This document shows, one piece after another, positions 37,501 to 50,626 of a DNA stretch of 64,000 nucleotides. How positions within the stretch are numbered: the first letter of the stretch is position 1; the number at the start of each line of letters is the position of its first letter. The stretch is from Cokeromyces recurvatus (Eukaryota > Mucoromycota > Mucoromycetes > Mucorales > Mucoraceae): the NCBI RefSeq assembly GCF_025118155.1, contig NW_026251405.1, positions 372,001 to 436,000 on the forward strand, in the 5' to 3' direction. The notes under the pieces are model-generated. The model did no database searches, had not been told where the DNA came from, and saw nothing but the letters and a program-made list of their open reading frames with translations. The position numbers and the translations under genes were made by a program.

Positions 37501-38518
37501 CTTACAACTTGGTTATGTTGAATAAATACAATGATCGAGATACAAACGAGGTTCCTGTGTGGGTCCTAGCGAACCAACGATGTTTTGCTATCTTGGTAGG
37601 TGTTATCTTTGGTCTATTTGCCACTGCCTATGTATGGCCATATGAAGCACGTGTTGAACTTCGCAAAGGACTTTCAGATTTCTTGTTAAGGCTTGCATGG
37701 TTGTATCAAAAACTCGTGACCATTTATTCTGATTATTATCCTCGCCGTCATCTCTATGAACAGCAACGTATTATCCGTCTCATGGAAGAAGAAAGGCCTG
37801 AGACCTCATCAGATACACAAATCCTTACATTTGAAGCACAGCGACGATTAGCAACCCAATCCTTTATGGATCTTGAATTAGGACTTCAACGTAGTCTGCT
37901 AGATCTGCAAGGGCTTTTATCACAAACGCCTAATGAACCTCGTCTTAAAGGAGCCTTCCCAGTTGCAACCTATCGCACCATGCTTACATCCTGTCAAAAC
38001 ATTGTGGATCGATTCCTTTCAATGAGAAGCATAATGTTTAAGGATGCATGGTACGAAGAAGTTCAACATCATGATCTCATGTCACCTGTATGCCATGAAC
38101 GTAAAGAGATGGTGGGTAATGTCATACTTTACTTTTATTTATTAGCTTCTGCTTTACGACTCAAGACGCCCATGCCGCCCTATTTCCCACCAGCACGTAA
38201 AGCATGGAAGTCTCTTTTAGTGCAACTTTGGAACATGCCAATTGCTAAATCAAGAGAGTTATTAGAAAAGGATAATGCGTATATATTTTATTATGCCTAT
38301 GTTACTTTGATGGAGGATATAATCCGAGAATTAGATAAGGTAAAGTTGAATGGTTAATGTATATAGATTATTTTGCTCATTTCCCTCTTTGGTATAAATT
38401 TATTATAAAGTTGGGTGAAAATATGACGATGCTATTCGGATCACTTGTGCCTCAAGATCAATGGGAAATTTTATTTGATGAAGAACAACAACAACAACAA
38501 CCGCCAACGACTTTATAA
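34564..38518 (+). CDS. Large ArAE/BRE4-like multi-pass membrane transporter
   Basis: Four exons (34564-34844, 34938-37182, 37281-38339, 38411-38518) give 1230 aa. A Ser-rich cytosolic N-terminus of about 200 residues precedes about six membrane helices from FAYFLASLFTFIPSL to FITVACCILFW. A long basic cytosolic loop follows, then a second set of about five or six helices (from ATIATILLATPAF to LVGVIFGLFATAYVWP). This is the layout of the fungal aromatic-acid-exporter-like proteins (putative ER transporter 6TM N-terminal domain plus DUF2421-type C-terminal part, as in yeast Bre4). The substrate is unknown. The C-terminus ends in a poly-Gln patch. The start was set at 34564 because the upstream in-frame extension is translated poly-T. 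Confidence 0.85.
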
Positions 38519-38898
38519 ACAACAAGGTTGATGATTAAATTATTACATATTTATTTTCCTTTGAGGTGTAATACCCGATTATTACCTGCTTTATTTTAGT
38601 AAATAACATAAGTAATAATAAATACAACTACCTCTTTCTTTTTTTTTTTCTTCTTCTTAATACATAAGGTATATGTGCCTATTATCCTATATATATGGAC
38701 CTGAAATACTGCACATGTCAAAGAGAGCAAAAGAGAATGTATGTATGTATGTACATAACGCTATTTATTACATATTCTAAATTCATTTAGTGGTTAAATG
38801 CAACTATAAAAGAAGGGAGAAAAAGACAAATAAAATAAAATAAAACAAAGATCTATGTGAAACAAACGGGATATTCATGATGATTGAATGACATGACA
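38519..38898. other. Spacer between convergent transporter and Kv channel genes
   Basis: Only 3' flanks: T-rich stretch, GTAT repeats near 38738 and A-rich patches. No gene is seen. Confidence 0.7.
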
Positions 38899-40794
38899 TT
38901 ATTCGTCATTGAATGGATTTATGTCTTTTCTAATGAATGGACTCTTTCCTTTAACGTTCTGTTGATGTAGTCGTTGCTCTAAGAATTCTTCATTATTAGT
39001 GTTGTTCATCACATCTAGTTGTTGTCTTTCGAGGACATTGATGATTTTATTAATAGCCGCTTGATTTTGTAAAGTTAAAGTCATTAATGTCTGTAACTGG
39101 GACATGACCTCTTCATCATTATTAGTATTATTAGGTAATATTTCAAAATTATTATTTTTTGTTGTTGTAGGTTGAATAGAGGAAGGGGAGACGATATGAA
39201 TGGTATGTTGTTGCTCATTTATTTCCTCACCCATCGGATTAGTGTGTGCTAATTGGTTTGAGAATTGTCTTCTTCTCATACTTTCCCAAACAATTGTAAA
39301 GTTTCTTCCAACAATAATAGAAGGTAAGGCAATAAGCTGATAAAATATACAATTAATTTTTGACATTCTATAGTAGGTAATACAGATATGTGTTTTTTTT
39401 TTTTTTTTTTTACCAAAACTCCAAACATCATGGCTGGAAATGTAATTAATTTACCAACAAAAGTGGTAGGCACCATGTCACCTATTCTATTTTGGTTAAA
39501 TCTAGGAACACACACACACACACAAAGGCTATGAATATATGTTTATTTATTTCTTACCATATCCTGTAGTTGTAATAGTTACCAATACAAACCAAAATGC
39601 TGCTGGAATACTGTCAAATGCACTATCATATAAAATTCAATGAATTCAATCATCATAATAATAATATTCTTTCTATTTTAATACCTTGGTGTGCCATCTG
39701 ACGCTACAAATGTCTGTAATGTTTCATCCCAAATACCTCTTTCAGCAAAATAAAGTAAAGTTGAAAACAAAACTACACAAGTGACTGTAAAAAAGAATAA
39801 AGCTGACAATGCATCTCCTGATCTTCGAAAGGCCATCATCATGACTTCAATTGTCATCACAACTGCATTAGAATATTTATATGATTTAAATAATCGTAAT
39901 AATCGAAACAATCTTAAGATTGTAAATCTAAATTCATACGTCTAATAGATGAGATGATCAATATTGTATCAATCCATATATAAAAGTGATCGTTATACGT
40001 ACAGTATCTCGTTTAGCAATTACTTCAATATAAAATGGGATAATGGAAATAAAATCAATGATGGACAGTGGTGCTATATAATTCATTTAAATATTTCCTT
40101 TTTCACAAGTTATATATACATATATAAATGTATACATGCTTACATGTAAAAAACTTTTTCAACATGCGAAAGGAATCTGAATGGGCAAACATTCGTAACA
40201 AATATTCCAATGTAAATAATGCTACCATGGCTGATTCTAGTTGAAACCTATGTTACCCCCCCCCCACACACACACACACGGAAACACACACATACATATA
40301 CGAAAATAATAATAAGAAATTTGGCCCTTGTAAGTTCTCTCGATGTATAAAACTTACCAAACCCTATTACTTTTAGCTGAACGAAAAGAAGGGATTGTCT
40401 CGATCGTAGTTGTAACAGCACTAAAGACAATCAAAAACGAAACAATTACGTTGGTCCAAAATGCACTTTGACTACTTGCAGGTTCCTCCAACAATAGATA
40501 TAAGGTTCGTTTGACATCGTTCTTGATGTCAGGGGATGAATTCGAAGGTTCATCAATGTCGATATGAGGTGAGGGACGTGAGGTGGATGTTGTGTTTTGT
40601 ACTAAATTGGCAACTGAAGTCCAACCTCCTTCTGCAAGTTGACCTATTTTACGATATAAAGGACGAGATGATGGTAAATGACTACCACTAGCTTCATTCA
40701 TTTCTATTGTTTCACCATGATGAAGTGGCTCAATTTCTTCGTCTTGTTCAAGTTTTGAAAACGTTTTACCACTTTTTTGTCGAAACAATCCCAT
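38899..40794 (-). CDS. Voltage-gated potassium channel (Kv type)
   Basis: Seven exons (40358-40794, 40144-40247, 40003-40073, 39685-39941, 39558-39622, 39414-39481, 38899-39336) give 479 aa. S1 lies near residues 113-131 (AFWTNVIVSFLIVF). S4 at about 209-226 has arginines every third residue (R209, R214, R217, R220, K223). The pore loop ends in the K+ selectivity filter TTTGYGD at about 307-313, followed by an S6 helix with LIALPSIIVG. The architecture is a single six-helix Kv subunit, so it would act as a tetramer in the plasma membrane. The N-terminus lacks an obvious T1 tetramerisation domain; the C-terminus has a Gln/Asn-rich possible coiled coil. This differs from the eight-helix TOK channels of Dikarya. 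Voltage sensitivity is inferred. Confidence 0.92.
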
Positions 40795-40798
40795 CAAA

Positions 40799-40803
<5 letters not shown>

Positions 40804-40842
<39 letters not shown>
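40804..40842 (+). repeat. Poly-A tract of about 39 bases
   Basis: An uninterrupted A run between the Kv start codon and the co-chaperone stop codon, in the promoter or leader of the Kv gene. Confidence 0.95.
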
Positions 40843-40849
<7 letters not shown>

Positions 40850-40905
40850 TAAAAATAAAATAAGGGCGGACACATTATTTTTTATTTGAATTATTTTTAT
40901 TATTA

Positions 40906-42755
40906 TTAAAAATGAAAGGAGAATTGATGGCCACTACTAAAGGGGAAACCACCACCAAAACGTACAAATGAATCCCCTCCATATTGAGCACCAAAAGGAT
41001 GTTGATTGGCCTCTGGATCATAAGGATCAAATCCATTATCAAATTGTTGCCTTTTATCTGGATCACTTAATACCTCATAGGCCTGATTGATATCTGCCAT
41101 TTTACTTTCTACTTGTTCTTTAGCAAGTTCTCCATTGTATTTATCTGGATGCCATTCATGTGCTAGTTTACGATATGCTTTCTTAATTGTTTTAGCGTCT
41201 GCATCCCTGTTCACATCTAAAAAAAAAAGTATGATTATAGGTGTTATATATTAAAACAAAAAAAAAGTATGATGATAGGTATTATACATTAAAACAAAAC
41301 AAAAAGCATGCTTTACTTACTTAGTATTTTGTAATAATCTCTTCTTTTACTCTGTCGTAGTAATTGTTGTGCACGTTGTAATAAATGTCTAATTTGTCTA
41401 TCTTTTTGTTCAGTGGCTTCCAGCGCCCTTTCTAAATACCGTACTGCACCTTCAAAATCATTTATATTCAGTTTCATTTCGCCTAATTTTTTTAAAATTT
41501 CTACATGATTTGGTTCTATCTTCAATGCCGCATTGCACCATTTTTCAACCTGTTCCAGTTTGTATTCTTGTGCCATACAAGCTAAAGTATATAACTTTAA
41601 GTGAAGTCGTTTCGGTATATTTCTTATAGTCATGTTTAAATTATCTTTTAGTTTATTAAAAGCTTCATCTATTTCATTCACAAAACCACCAGGATTCGTG
41701 TGATGAGAATCTTCTAAAAGTGTCGGTAAATCTGCCTTTTTCATTTCCTTTTCAATACGTTTAATGAACCGAAAAAGAGTTTTACATTGTCGGTCTTCAG
41801 GGTCATAATGAATGCATTGTTTTACTTGGTTTAAAGCTTTATCAGGTTCATATAATGAAAAATAGTTTAAATTTGCTAAATTGATTAATATATTTTTATC
41901 TGAAGGGTTTAAATGAGCTATGCGTCTAATAAATAAAACAGAATATTTAGTATTTGATGGTATTTTTTTTTTTTTTTAAAAAAAAAGAAAAAGAAAAATC
42001 TTTACGTATAATCATGGATGGCTTCCTCGATCTCTCCTTTTTCAAAATGACATTGAGCACGAAGAAGTCTCCATTGAGAGTTTTGAGAAGAGATACGAAT
42101 AACTTCAGTCATATGTTGAATACAAAGATCATAATGCTGGTTATCAAGTGCTTGCTGACCTAATTTATATTGTTCTTTAGCATATTGAACAGATGCAAGC
42201 TAGCACAATAGAATAAAGTTAGTAACAAAAAAGAAAGAAGAAAAAAAAAAAAAAAGGGAAGGCTCATCGCAATTATATATAAATATATGCAACTACTATA
42301 CCAAACTTTTTAGTTGTTCATCGGAAGCATGATCTTTATGATCAAGTAAATCAGTTTCAGCTAAAGTAAATTCACCAATATTTATATATATTTTTGCACG
42401 TTCCAGTAAAGCCTTTTGAAAACCGGGTCGTAACTTGAGAATAGCTGTAAAGTCAGATATAGCAGAGCTTAATTTACCTAAAGACAAATAAGCCGTTGCT
42501 CTTTTATAATATAAAATATAATCGGAAGAATCTTGCTCTATATATACGTTGATTAAACTATTGAAAAAATATATATATATATATATATTTACGGATGGCA
42601 GCATCAAAGCTAGTAATGGCTTCATTAAATCGACCTGTTATTAAATATTGATTTCCTTCATCAACAAGTTGCTTTAGTAAAGTCTTTTCAGCAAATGAAA
42701 ATGTAATGAAAAAGGGTATAATAAAAGCAAATAAAATAGAAATGTTTATCTTCAT
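40906..42755 (-). CDS. ER co-chaperone of the P58IPK/DNAJC3 type
   Basis: Five exons (42593-42755, 42302-42537, 42006-42199, 41321-41925, 40906-41216) give 502 aa; human DNAJC3 has 504. A signal peptide (about residues 1-22, hydrophobic core ISILFAFIIPFFITFSF) is followed by about nine TPR repeats. A C-terminal J domain starts near DYYKIL (about residue 394) with HPD at 422-424. Downstream is a G/F-rich end. The protein would deliver unfolded clients to ER-luminal Hsp70 (Kar2/BiP) and stimulate its ATPase. It ends in SFHF with no KDEL/HDEL signal, as in other P58 proteins. Intron 1 is a short AT repeat; the first exon end (C|AG) is fixed by phase. Confidence 0.93.
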
Positions 42756-43247
42756 TTCTTTTTATTTGTCAAAAAAAATAAAATAAAATAAATAAATAAA
42801 AAAAATAAAAAAAGGGGGGGAAAAGGGGAAAGACTGCAATAAAGAGTTTATTTTTATAATTTCTTTATTTAGCAGTAATAAATGCCTTAATATATAACAT
42901 TTTATTAAGTATTTTTAACGGCCAATAAGGACATAGCTCGAAAGATTGATTTGCTTTAGTCGGCTTAATAGAGACTAAAACCCTTTTTAAGACAAAGATA
43001 AAAAAATAAATGAATATAAAGGCTACAGCTAAGGGAAATGTATATATGTATATGCATATCTAGATAAAGAACTTTTTTTTAAAGAAAAAAAAACAAGCAA
43101 GCATTAGAAAGAGGAACAAGCCAAATAACCCATTTTCTGTAGGATAGAGCAATTGAATGACCAACAGATGAACCAAGGAGAAGATGAATTAAAGAGCCTT
43201 GTTTTGTTTTTTTTATGGAGGGAGGAGGAAGAGGAGAGGAGCTATTA

Positions 43248-43289
<42 letters not shown>

Positions 43290-43844
43290 AAAGAGAACAG
43301 TCAATTATTTGAGGTATTTGCGATTTATATGTAGATGGTGAATAGAATGAAAACTCGGGAATAATTGATCAGGACGAAAAAAGATAGTATGAGAACTGAC
43401 CAAGCGCTAACCAGCTGAGACAATGGTTAAAATTTCGTTTTGTCATTAGAAAATATACAGTATAAAATCAATTGTCAAAGTATTACGGCAAATGGAGTAG
43501 TGATTTGAATATCTTTTGATCAAACTATCATAAAGAGTGATATAAATATGCGTTAAAGCCTCCTTCTTTGATATTAATATTTGTTCAGATATTTTTTTTA
43601 AATAAAACACAATTCACTTCAATTATCTGATTTTTTGAGGAGTTAAAATATCATAAAAACAAAATACAAATGATGTAAGCACATAACAAAAGAAGAAGAA
43701 AATGTATGGAAAGAATGCATCAAGTGGAGATTAATATACCAATAGCAGTTTGGTGTGGAAACAACACGATATTATAATATATTTTATTAAGTAATATTAA
43801 AATAGTTTAAATTCTAAATCTGATAAGAACTTGTTACAGGTTAG
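42756..43844. other. Spacer between DNAJC3-like promoter and YAK1 3' end
   Basis: AT-rich, with an A run of about 37 bases (43251-43287) and a TATA-like patch near 43040-43060. No gene is supported. Confidence 0.65.
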
Positions 43845-45846
43845 TCATTGTTGCATTTTAGTTCTATTATTTCGTAATCTTAAGCTATTACTTGTTGATG
43901 ATAGATTTGGAGATGTTATCACATCTTCGTTATGATCTTCTTCTTCTTCCATAGAAGGTGACGCTAATAAAGAATTTTTTTGAAGTGATTCAAATCTCTT
44001 TCTTGAAAAAGGAGATACACTCAAACTACTTCTCGCAATTGATTTTCTTCTAAAGTGAGTAAGCATGGAAGACATTTCATCCTCAGATGACATATAATCA
44101 TTCTCTTCATCATTTTTCTTTCCAAATGATGATAATAAAAGTTCATCTTGAGAACTATTACGACTCATCCCTGTTGTTACCTCTTGATCCTTTACACTTT
44201 CAAAGCATGAGTATGTAATAAAGGGATGCTTCATAGCCTCATCAGGCGTCAATCTCTTTAATGGATCCACTTGTAATACTTTCTTTAAGAAATCTAACAA
44301 CTGTTTTCGTAACTCCATCTCTTGATCTATTTCATCTTCACAGTTAGCTTGTTGTAATCGATGAGGGTACTTCAAGACAAGATCATCCAATACATAGGTC
44401 GAAAAATAGCGTTTACTTTCTCTTTCGACTTTATTCCTTTCTTCAGAGTATTGAGTCATATCTTTTAATTGATAGCTTACTTTTACTTGACCTGTTATTG
44501 GATCTTTAGACTTGTATCGATTATAATAACGATGACTATATTTTCCATTCTGTATCATGTAATCTGGAATATGTCTATATATGTAAATTGATTATATGCA
44601 GATAATAGTCTATATTTGTTCGTAAGTGCTTCTTTTTTTTTTCTTTCTTTCTTTCTTTTTCTTTCTTTCTTTCCTTACCCTACAGTTTCAATAATTCTAG
44701 ATAATTGATTATATTCAGAACTTCCAGGAAATAATGGTAAACCTAAATAAAGTTCAGCCACTATACAACCAAAGGACCACATATCAATTGCAGTTGTATA
44801 CGTTAAGCCTAACAAAACTTCAGGAGATCTATAGAATCGACTTTGAATATAACTATAACTTTGTTCAAATTCATAACAAGCAGAACCAAAATCAATGACC
44901 TTAATTTCAGGTATACTTGAATCATTATCTTCGTCATCATCTAAACTTTTCAATAAAATATTTTCTGGCTTTAGATCGCAATGTATGATATTATACTTCT
45001 TTGTCGTTGATAAAGTATCTAAGAGTTGCATAGCCAATAATCGAACTAAATAAATTGAAAAGCCTTTAAAATGATTCTGTTTAAGTAATTCATAAAGATT
45101 AACAGACAAGAGTTCAAAAACGAGACATAAATGATTTCTGAACATAAAAGAATCATAGAGTCGTAAAATATGATGTTCATCATAAGGGTCACTCACGTTA
45201 TTTAACTAAATAAAATTAAAGTAAAGTAAAGAGAAGAGAAAATAAGACTATATATCATGAATAAATTCAATACGACTTACATGTTCTAATACGTCTACTT
45301 CTAATAGACTCTGCTTTGTATAAGCTGGTTTATTCTTTATGACTTTAATGCCTACGAGTTCATTTGTTTCTGTATCTTTACATTTCACAACTTGACCAAA
45401 AGTACCAGAACCCAGTAGATCAATAATTAAATATCTAGTCATCATTTTTAACTATCAGATTTATATGTTCTTCTTTTTTTTTTTTTTAAGAAAAAAAAAA
45501 ACCCATAATATATACCTTCTTTCATCATGAATAGGACCAATCCAGTCATTTACATATAATATATAATCTGAATATTCATTGTCATATCCATCATTTTTAC
45601 ATGCTAGACTAGGCTTAGTTAATATTCTTTTGGGATTACGTGATGTATTATATTCAAAGCATGGATTTATCCTTCTAAAAGTATTTAATAAATGGACTGT
45701 CATATTTTCTACCAACTTGTTATTTCTATTAATAAAATTTAACTAGTGATTGTATTCGATATTAGACTTACTTTATCCTTTTTAGGAGGACAACATATCG
45801 ATTCTTCATAACTTGGTAAATAGTCATTATCATTTATATGTGACAT
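43845..45846 (-). CDS. YAK1: YAK1-type DYRK family protein kinase
   Basis: Five exons (45772-45846, 45516-45715, 45281-45434, 44679-45205, 43845-44574) give 561 aa. A DYRK-homology stretch (NDGYDNEYSDYILYVND) precedes the kinase domain. The glycine loop is GSGTFGQVVK, the ATP lysine is about K122, HCDLKPEN lies at 218-225 and DFG at 248-250. The activation loop reads SYSYIQSRFYRSPEV with the DYRK tyrosine at about 262, which such kinases autophosphorylate. Yak1 restrains growth when nutrients or PKA activity are low. The N-terminus is shorter than in yeast (no long Gln-rich tail). Exon 2 is assigned to the acceptor before TTG at 45715, because the nearer AG ten bases upstream would break the frame. 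Confidence 0.9.
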
Positions 45847-46834
45847 GATATTATAATAATAGATTAGAATTGTTCATACTTGTCTAAAGGAAAAAGAAAA
45901 GAAAAAGAGAGACAGAAAGGGAATGTTGTCAAAAAAGGCAAAAAAAAAAACTTCTCGCATGAATTATAAAAAAACCAGAGCGTCATTTCTATTATGTCTG
46001 TCATTTTTTTTTTCTTCTTCTTCTTTCCTTTTATTTTCTTTCTTTTTACAAATTATCAAATTCAACTATTTGAAAGAGATCTTCTACTGTGTTGTTAAGC
46101 GTAATAAAGAAAGTATGCAAGATTAATAGAGTAGAAGTCAAGGCCATTTATTTTTATTCTTAATATTACAAGAAGAATTTGTAGTATTAGTAGTAAAGAA
46201 TTTTCGTTAAGAAATTAGACCAATAAGAAATGGATAAAGAAAATTCTATTCAAGACATTTTTTTTTTTTTTTTTTTTTTAAAAAAAATAAATTCTTATCA
46301 TCATAAATACAATTCAGGAACTAGATAATGAACAGCAAGTATGATTCAGTCATATAATCATCTTGCAGCTGTTTAATATTCTTGTATTGAAAACTAGATT
46401 CATATATGCAGCCTGTATACACACAAAGTATATAAAAATTAACTTTTTATTACTCTAGTTTTGATTCGTGAAGTTAGTCTTGAAAAAGAAAAAAAATGAA
46501 TGTACAATAATGATTACCTAATATACACGAATCATATTGGATACAATACAAAATATTGAATATACAGTTTTGAATATATTTTACTTCTAGCATAATCTAG
46601 ATTCTTATTGGATGAAAAATACGTCATTTTCAACAACATACAAACAATCATAACAGCTGTAACAATTGTAACAGCAGCTTATTTATTTTATTTTTTGTAC
46701 AGTCATTTTGTAATAAATGAATGAATTAATTCATATTAACAACGCTTTTCCGCTTTATTTTATTTTTCATATATTCTATTTTTTTCTCTCTCTCTCTTTT
46801 TTTTTTTTTTTTTTTATACACTTGAATTTTAATC
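45847..46834. promoter_or_regulatory. Divergent intergenic region YAK1 / CSC1-like gene
   Basis: Start codons point away from each other across about 1 kb. It contains T/A runs (46260-46290, 46797-46816) and a CTCTCTCT patch just before the CSC1-like start. No gene or clear operator is seen. Confidence 0.5.
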
Positions 46835-49800
46835 ATGAAAGAGCTAGTTAAAACTAGCTTTAATCCTTCTTTATCTGTATCAGGCTTTCCTTGTATTTGG
46901 ATATTCAAGTTTTTATGTGAAGATGAAGAACCATTGCCCGGATCACCAGCTCAAACTTCAAAATCGCCTACTGGTTTTCAAACACAACTTATTTTATGTA
47001 CAAGTGTGGGCATCTTATGTTTTCTATTATTTTGCTTCTTAAGAATGAGGTAAACTAATATCAATAATGTAATATTACATAACTTGTTCAACTTTATTAT
47101 ATTAGATGGAGAGATATATATTCACCAAGACTTCGAATGAGAAAGTAAGCATGTACATGTGGAAATGCAGAAAAAGAATACTCATTTCGATATTTTCTTT
47201 ATATGTATACATATATTTTTTTTAAAAAAAATAGACATGCACCAGATAAACTACCTTCAAGCTTCTTTGGCTGGATTATACCCTTATTAAAAACACCTAA
47301 TTCTGTAATTATGGAAAAAGTTGGACTTGATGCAGTTGTGGTAAAATAAAATTAAAATGACTATAATAGTTTAATTTTGTTAATTTTTATATTATGATTA
47401 TAGATGTTGCAATTTTTACTTATGAGTGTTAAATTATTTAGTTTTTGTGGCTTCTTTGGTACAGTTGTTCTTTATCCAATAAGTAAAATGGGAGGTGATT
47501 TTGCAAATGGTACTTATCCGGAACTACCTGCTAACTCTACTGATGGATATCATAATCAGGAACAATTCTTTACTTCAACTAACTTTTCACATTCCGCTTC
47601 ATTTCTTTGGGTTTATCTTTTCTTTACTTACTTATTTGTCTTTGCTACCTTTTATTTCACTTTTTTAAATTATCGAGATTATGTTCGTATCCGACGTGAA
47701 TTTTTGTTAAGAAAGGCAAAGACATTATCAGCACGTACGCTACTAATAACGGGAATTCCACCTCATTTACGATCGGATCGAAAATTGGCAGACTATTTTG
47801 AACGTCTTGGAGTGGGCGTTGTTGAGTCAGTACATACGATACGTCATGTAGGACGATTAATGGAATTTATAAAAGAACGAACACAGTACTTGAGACAATT
47901 AGAGACGGCTTATACTACCTATTTTGGGAATCCTTGTGAAGATCCAAATTATGATCCTGACGAAGTTCTTAATGAACAAGATGCAATCACTGTATTCAAT
48001 CAGTCCTTGTTACCAACTTTTAAACAAAATAAAAAACGTCCTCTTATTCAAAAAGGATATCTCTGTAATGGACCTCAGGTAGATGCTATCGATTATTATA
48101 CAAAGAAATTTGAACAAGTGGATGAAATCGTTATAAAGGCACGAAAGATAGGCAAATTTTTACCCACTAGCGTCGGTTTTGTAACATTCGAGGAAACAAT
48201 CAGTGCTTATGTAGCCTCACAAGTCTTAATTGATTCTACACCCTTTAGAATTCGAGCTCAATTAGCACCTGAACCAAGAGATATATTATGGGAAAATATA
48301 TCCATGCGTAGTAGGGAACGGGTGATTCGAAAAGTTTTAGTGATGCTTATTTTACTTTTTTTGGTCTTTTCCTGGACAATTCCTTGTAATTATCTATCAG
48401 CTTTAACTTCTCAAAAATCTTTAAAAGCCTATTTCCCTTGGTTATTGAAATTGGCCGAAAAAAATAAAATTCTAAAGCAAATTGTAGCTGGTTTTATTCC
48501 TACACTTGGTGTTGTTATCTTTTTCTCTGTTTTACCTATCGTTTTTAATAGTAAGCATTCTATTTATATATGTTTATATAAAATGAACGTTTATAATATT
48601 TTACATGTATCTTTAGGTTTGAGTGTCATTGAAGGCTTTACAACAAGAAGTGAATCAGAAGAATCCTGCTTTGCCAAGTAATTATTTATTTAAATAATTG
48701 CTTTTTTATTTATTTATTTATTTATTTATTTGTTTTAAATAGGCAATTCTTTTTCTTATTTGCAAACGTATTATTATTTATTACAGTTACAAGTACTCTT
48801 TTTAAATCACAAAGAGATATTATCGAAGACCCTACTAAAATTGCAAATATATTCGCATCAAAATTACCCGAAGTTGCGCCTTTTTATATCAATTATACAG
48901 TACTTCAAGGCATTATGCTGTAAGATATATATACCTTTTTATTCTTATTCTTACTCTTACTATTATTATTTGAGAACATGCGTATCTTACTTTTTTTTTG
49001 TTTTAATAACAGTTGCCCTATTCAATTACTTCAGATTGGCCCTATTCTAGTTCAATTATTCTATCGTACATTTTTATGTAAAACGCCTCGTGATTATGCT
49101 GAAGTCTTTGCTCCTCGCATGTATAATTTTGGTTGGGGATATCCTGTTCCTGTCTTTATGTTCGTCGTCATTTTGGTTTATTCAACTATTTCTCCTCTCA
49201 TTCTTGTGTTTGGAGTTATTTATTTTGCTATGTCTTATCTTGTCTGTAAATATCAATTACTTTATGTTTACTTTCATTCTTATGAAGTAGCAGGTAGAAT
49301 GTGGCCTATGGTGTTTTCACGTATTATTATCGGCTTATTGATCTTTGAATTGACTTCAGCAGGTCTATTTACATTGAACAAATCTTATCCATTAGCAGCC
49401 CTCTGTATCCCACTTATCTTACTTACCATTAGTTATAAATTTATGATGGATAAGGCCTATCAAAAAAGTACACAGTTCTTACCACTTCAATTATTATCTG
49501 AAAAACTTGGACCTATGACCTCTTTTATCGAACCTACTCATGGTAGACATCCAACAGGGAACATGAACAATGGTAGTGGTAGTAATAATAATCAAATGAT
49601 TCTTCCATTCAATGATAACAACACAAAAACACGAAAAAGGCGTACAGTCTTGGATGAAGATGATTATGTTGCAGAACCTCGAAAATATACTGATTTTAGA
49701 GAACCGCCTATGACACTTCTCAATGGTATTTTGAATACAGGCATGAAACAATATGGACATCCTGCACTTGTAGGTGCTTTACCACAACTTTGGTTACCTG

Positions 49801-50221
49801 TAAAAGCAGGTTACCATGAAGATCGTCCTATTATCCAAAACAAGACACAAAGTCCAGAATCCTCTTCATCATCATCTATCTTTACAAGTGCGTCATCTTC
49901 TGTATCTCAACCATCACCACCACTACAACAACAACAACAAGGTAAACAAGACATCTAACATGGTTCTATGATGTATTTTTTTTTTTATGTATATTCATTT
50001 GTTTTGTTTTATTTTATTTTTTTTGTGCTCGTATAGATGAAAATCAGCCCCTACTTGTAGTCATGTCAAAACAAAAACAACAAGGAGGAGAAGAGGAAGA
50101 AGAAACAGAAAATAATACAAAGACATATTATCATCATCCTGAAAGAAGATTATCAAGACATTTATCCAATCATAATCGCTCTTACGGAGCTACTACTACT
50201 ACTACTACTACTGCTAATTAA
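46835..50221 (+). CDS. CSC1/OSCA-type (DUF221) membrane channel
   Basis: Eight exons (46835-47049, 47106-47144, 47235-47340, 47404-48550, 48617-48677, 48743-48919, 49013-49941, 50037-50221) join in phase to 952 aa. An N-terminal helix (LILCTSVGILCFLLFCF) is followed by RWRDIYSPRLRMRKHAPDKLPSSFFGWI, characteristic of the RSN1/CSC1 late-exocytosis N-domain. Two more helices come next, then a cytosolic loop (RTLLITGIPPHLR...), then the DUF221 helical core beginning VLVMLILLFLVFSW and continuing past FLCKTPRDYAEVFAPRMYNFGWGYP. The tail is Ser/Gln-rich and low complexity. Related proteins are osmosensitive or mechanosensitive Ca2+-permeable channels at the plasma membrane. The N-terminal 40 residues look atypical, so the start codon is less certain. 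Confidence 0.9.
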
Positions 50222-50408
50222 AAATAAATCTATAATAAATATAATGAAAAGGAGATCGTCATCTACATACACATTATATCATCTCCTGTTATATACACTA
50301 TTTTCTCCCCTTCCTCTATAATAGTCTCCTTAGTCACTGTTTATATAACTTTTTTGTTATTTTTTTTTATTTAGTAAAAAGCCTTTTTCTTTATTTCTCT
50401 TTTCTTTG

Positions 50409-50440
<32 letters not shown>

Positions 50441-50510
50441 TTATTTTTTCTTTGCTTCTATCCTTCACCTCCTTAAAAAAACAAAACCATCACACACACA
50501 CACACACACA

Positions 50511-50562
<52 letters not shown>

Positions 50563-50626
50563 ATCTATCTATCACCTCTCCCTCCTCACTCATTCCCCTC
50601 GCTTCTCCCTTCTCTCCTCTTCTTGA
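50222..50626. promoter_or_regulatory. Promoter/leader of the BUD14-like gene
   Basis: It holds a TTTC repeat (50411-50440) and a compound CA then CT microsatellite (50491-50555) ending about 70 bases before the start codon. No other gene is seen. Confidence 0.6.
50491..50555 (+). repeat. Compound (CA)n(CT)n microsatellite
   Basis: About ten CA units run directly into about twenty-two CT units, in the presumed leader of the downstream gene. Confidence 0.95.

Noticed and set aside
45716..45726. Nearer AG acceptor (AATAG) for YAK1 exon 2
   Set aside because: Using it puts exon 1 and exon 2 out of phase and creates an immediate stop; the AAG ten bases downstream keeps phase.
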